A stretch of DNA of 64,000 bases, from the NCBI GenBank assembly GCA_016795065.1, contig JAEUIU010000021.1, forward strand, positions 186,001-250,000, given 5' to 3'. The number at the start of each line of letters is the position of its first letter. The stretch's first letter is position 1. Position numbers and translations under genes: made by a program. The DNA comes from Phycisphaerae bacterium. GTDB lineage: Bacteria > Planctomycetota > Phycisphaerae > Phycisphaerales > SM1A02. The notes under the pieces were generated by a model. It had not been told where the DNA came from. It ran no database searches and worked only from the letters and a program-made list of their open reading frames with translations. Below, piece by piece: positions 62,417 to 64,000 of the stretch.

Positions 62417-63124
62417 ATGATCGGTTCGCGCATCGCCCCGCGGGCCTCAGCGGTTAGAGTGTCACCGACGGTCACACCCGACACTCCCGTGGGACTCCAG
62501 CGAGACAGCACCGGCGCCGGACAGCCCGGCGCGGACGACATCACCCGACTCCTTCGCGAGTCGTGTGAAGGTGTCGAGTCGTCCCGCGATGCCCTGCTCA
62601 GCGCGGTGCATGGCGAACTGTTAGGAATGGCCCGCGTACAGATGCGCGGCGAGCGTTGCGATCACACCCTGGGTGCCACGGCACTTGTGCACGAGGCGTA
62701 CCTCCGGCTGTTCCGGGCCCTCTCCCCGGGAAGCGCGCCGGACTGGGCTAGCCGAAGCAACTTCTACGCGGCGGCGGCGACGGCCATGCGGCGAATCCTC
62801 GTGGACCACGCCCGAGGCCGCGCCCGCGAGAAGCGTGGCGGCACCGCGAGGCCGTCGCAACGGATCTCCCTCGACGTGCTCGAGGCCGCCCGCACCACCG
62901 ATCCCGAGACGATCATCGCCCTCGACGAGGCGATCGATCGTCTGGCGGCGATAGACGCCCGAGCTGCCGAGGTCGTGCGACTCCGCTTCTTCGCCGGGCT
63001 TGAGCAGGCCGCGGTCGCCGAGATCCTCGGCTGTACGGAACGGACGGTGAAGCGCGACTGGGCCTTCGCCCGCGCTTGGTTGCACGACGCGTTAGGGACC
63101 CTTCGCACGGACTCCAGCCCATGA
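62417..63124 (+). CDS. ECF sigma factor coupled to a Ser/Thr kinase
   Basis: The start is uncertain: ATG 62417 is used, GTG 62459 is equally plausible. The product (about 235 aa) has a polar N-terminus, then region 2 (HTLGATALVHEAYLRLFRAL, NFYAAAATAMRRILVDHARGRAREKRGG) and region 4 (LAAIDARAAEVVRLRFFAGLEQAAVAEILGCTERTVKRDWAFARAWL). This is the ECF group common in planctomycetes, encoded beside a kinase. The stop overlaps the kinase start by four bases (ATGA), so the pair is translationally coupled. Confidence 0.92.
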   Translation: MIGSRIAPRASAVRVSPTVTPDTPVGLQRDSTGAGQPGADDITRLLRESCEGVESSRDALLSAVHGELLGMARVQMRGERCDHTLGATALVHEAYLRLFRALSPGSAPDWASRSNFYAAAATAMRRILVDHARGRAREKRGGTARPSQRISLDVLEAARTTDPETIIALDEAIDRLAAIDARAAEVVRLRFFAGLEQAAVAEILGCTERTVKRDWAFARAWLHDALGTLRTDSSP

Positions 63125-64000
63125 TCCAACTCGACTGGAATCTCGTGAAGGAGACGATGGCCGATGCCCTCGATCTCGCCCCGGAGCGGCGGGCCGAGTT
63201 TCTTCGCAGTCGCTGCGCGGAGAACAGGGAACTTCACGCTGCGGTCGAGCGACTTCTCAGCGGCCACGACTCGGCCAGCGGATTTCTCGACGCCGAACCG
63301 GTGCGAGAGGAGCCGGTGACCACCGTTCCCGAGCGGATCGGCCCGTATGTGTTGCGCGAACGGTTAGGCGAGGGGGGCTTCGGGGTCGTCTATCGGGCGA
63401 CGCAGGTCCATCCGTTCGAGCGCGAGGTCGCCATCAAGCTCCTCAAGGTCGGCCCGCAGGCCAGTGCCGTCGCCGAACGCTTCCGAATCGAACGCGACGC
63501 CCTCGCCCGCATGGATCATGAGGACATCTGCCGCGTTCTTGACGCCGGCCTGAGTGACGATGGCTCGCCGTTCGTCGTGATGGACCTCGTGCGCGGCAGC
63601 CCGATCGGCGAACACTGCGCTCGCCATGGTCTGGATCTTCGGGCCCGTGTCGCGCTCGTGGCCCGCGCTGCGCGGGCGGTGCATCACGCCCACCAGCGGG
63701 CAGTCATCCACTGCGACGTGAAGCCGTCCAACATCCTGGTCTCTCTCGACGATGGCGCCACGCGGGTGCGCCTCATCGATTTCGGCATCGCCCGGGCGAT
63801 CGACGAGGCTGAAGGAACCGGCCGAACGCGAAGCGACCTTGCGGGCACGCCTCGCTACATGAGTCCTGAGCGGCGCTCAGCGAGTGGCGCGGCGGATGTC
63901 CGCTCTGACGTCTACTCGTTGGGGTCGGTCCTTGGAGAACTCCTTCAGGCCTCGATCGAGGCAAAGTCGGCCGGCTCTCCAGCCCTGGTCCGCGACGTCC
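63121..64000 (+). CDS. Ser/Thr protein kinase, 3' truncated by window end
   Basis: The ATG at 63121 overlaps the sigma stop (ATGA). The 293 visible residues begin with an N-terminal segment (1-75) typical of planctomycete sigma-linked kinases (APERRAEFLRSRCAENRELHAAVERLL). The kinase domain follows: Gly loop LGEGGFGVV (82-90), catalytic Lys106 (VAIKLLKV), catalytic loop HCDVKPSN (197-204), DFG as IDFGIARA (220-222), and MSPERRSASG. The catalytic loop has Cys198 where most kinases have Arg (HRD), so it is a non-RD kinase, although Asp199, Lys201 and Asn204 are kept. The C-terminal part is not in the window. Confidence 0.9.
   Translation, partial: MIQLDWNLVKETMADALDLAPERRAEFLRSRCAENRELHAAVERLLSGHDSASGFLDAEPVREEPVTTVPERIGPYVLRERLGEGGFGVVYRATQVHPFEREVAIKLLKVGPQASAVAERFRIERDALARMDHEDICRVLDAGLSDDGSPFVVMDLVRGSPIGEHCARHGLDLRARVALVARAARAVHHAHQRAVIHCDVKPSNILVSLDDGATRVRLIDFGIARAIDEAEGTGRTRSDLAGTPRYMSPERRSASGAADVRSDVYSLGSVLGELLQASIEAKSAGSPALVRDV

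Overview
The window is about 64 kb of GC-rich bacterial DNA with roughly 45 genes on both strands. It looks like a planctomycete, most likely of the Phycisphaerae. This is inferred from five exported proteins carrying paired dockerin-like repeats (D-x-D-G ... ADLA-x-LLG-x-WG), ECF sigma factor/Ser-Thr kinase pairs, DUF1559-like prepilins and kelch-type exported proteins. No database search was possible, so family names rest on motifs read directly. No rRNA, tRNA, CRISPR array, insertion sequence or phage gene was recognised.

Layout. 1-4.2 kb: an RND efflux pair (adaptor, cut by the window edge, plus inner-membrane pump). 4.2-4.85 kb: a hairpin-rich gap with a possible small minus-strand transcription unit. 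4.85-9.7 kb: exported proteins, including two tandem paralogues with secretin-N-like domains. 9.7-12.8 kb: an MFS transporter coupled to a GT-C-type membrane glycosyltransferase. 12.8-16.2 kb (minus): an exported transglutaminase-like protein and a MacB-type permease. 16.3-17.4 kb: a small protein and pdxH. 17.4-26.0 kb (minus): the most unusual block, ECF sigma, a 231-aa protein, a TPR-CHAT protease, an exported subtilase and an exported kelch/Ig protein in one apparent operon. 26-30 kb: a histidine kinase, a tandem ClpX-type zinc-finger protein and a DEAD-box helicase. 30-34 kb: two exported dockerin-bearing proteins. 34-38.4 kb (minus): trmB, an alpha/beta hydrolase, panD, rsfS and rpsU. 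38.8-44.1 kb: a GNAT acetyltransferase, a YacP-like NYN protein and dnaE. 44.2-49 kb: small membrane proteins, a PLP class IV aminotransferase and an ABC-F ATPase. 49-51 kb (minus): a SigK-type ECF sigma and an RskA-type anti-sigma. 51.9-55 kb: a prepilin-like protein, an EEP-family hydrolase and a HAL2/CysQ-like phosphatase. 55-57 kb: dnaK. 57.3-64 kb: two ECF sigma/Ser-Thr kinase pairs around an exported dockerin-bearing protein; the second kinase is cut by the window end.

Regulation. Gene starts fall into two classes. About a dozen have a Shine-Dalgarno sequence. Thirteen instead have a TANNNT hexamer ending 6-9 bases before the start codon and no Shine-Dalgarno, which is the layout expected for leaderless mRNAs. 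Four ECF sigma factors, one anti-sigma, two Ser/Thr kinases and one histidine kinase make this a signalling-rich stretch.

Main candidate for a new system. The sigma / 231-aa protein / TPR-CHAT operon (about 21.5-26.0 kb) resembles the protease arm of the type III-E CRISPR system (Csx29 TPR-CHAT, Csx30, RpoE-type sigma), but no cas gene is visible. A proteolytically released sigma factor is the working hypothesis, not a demonstrated function.
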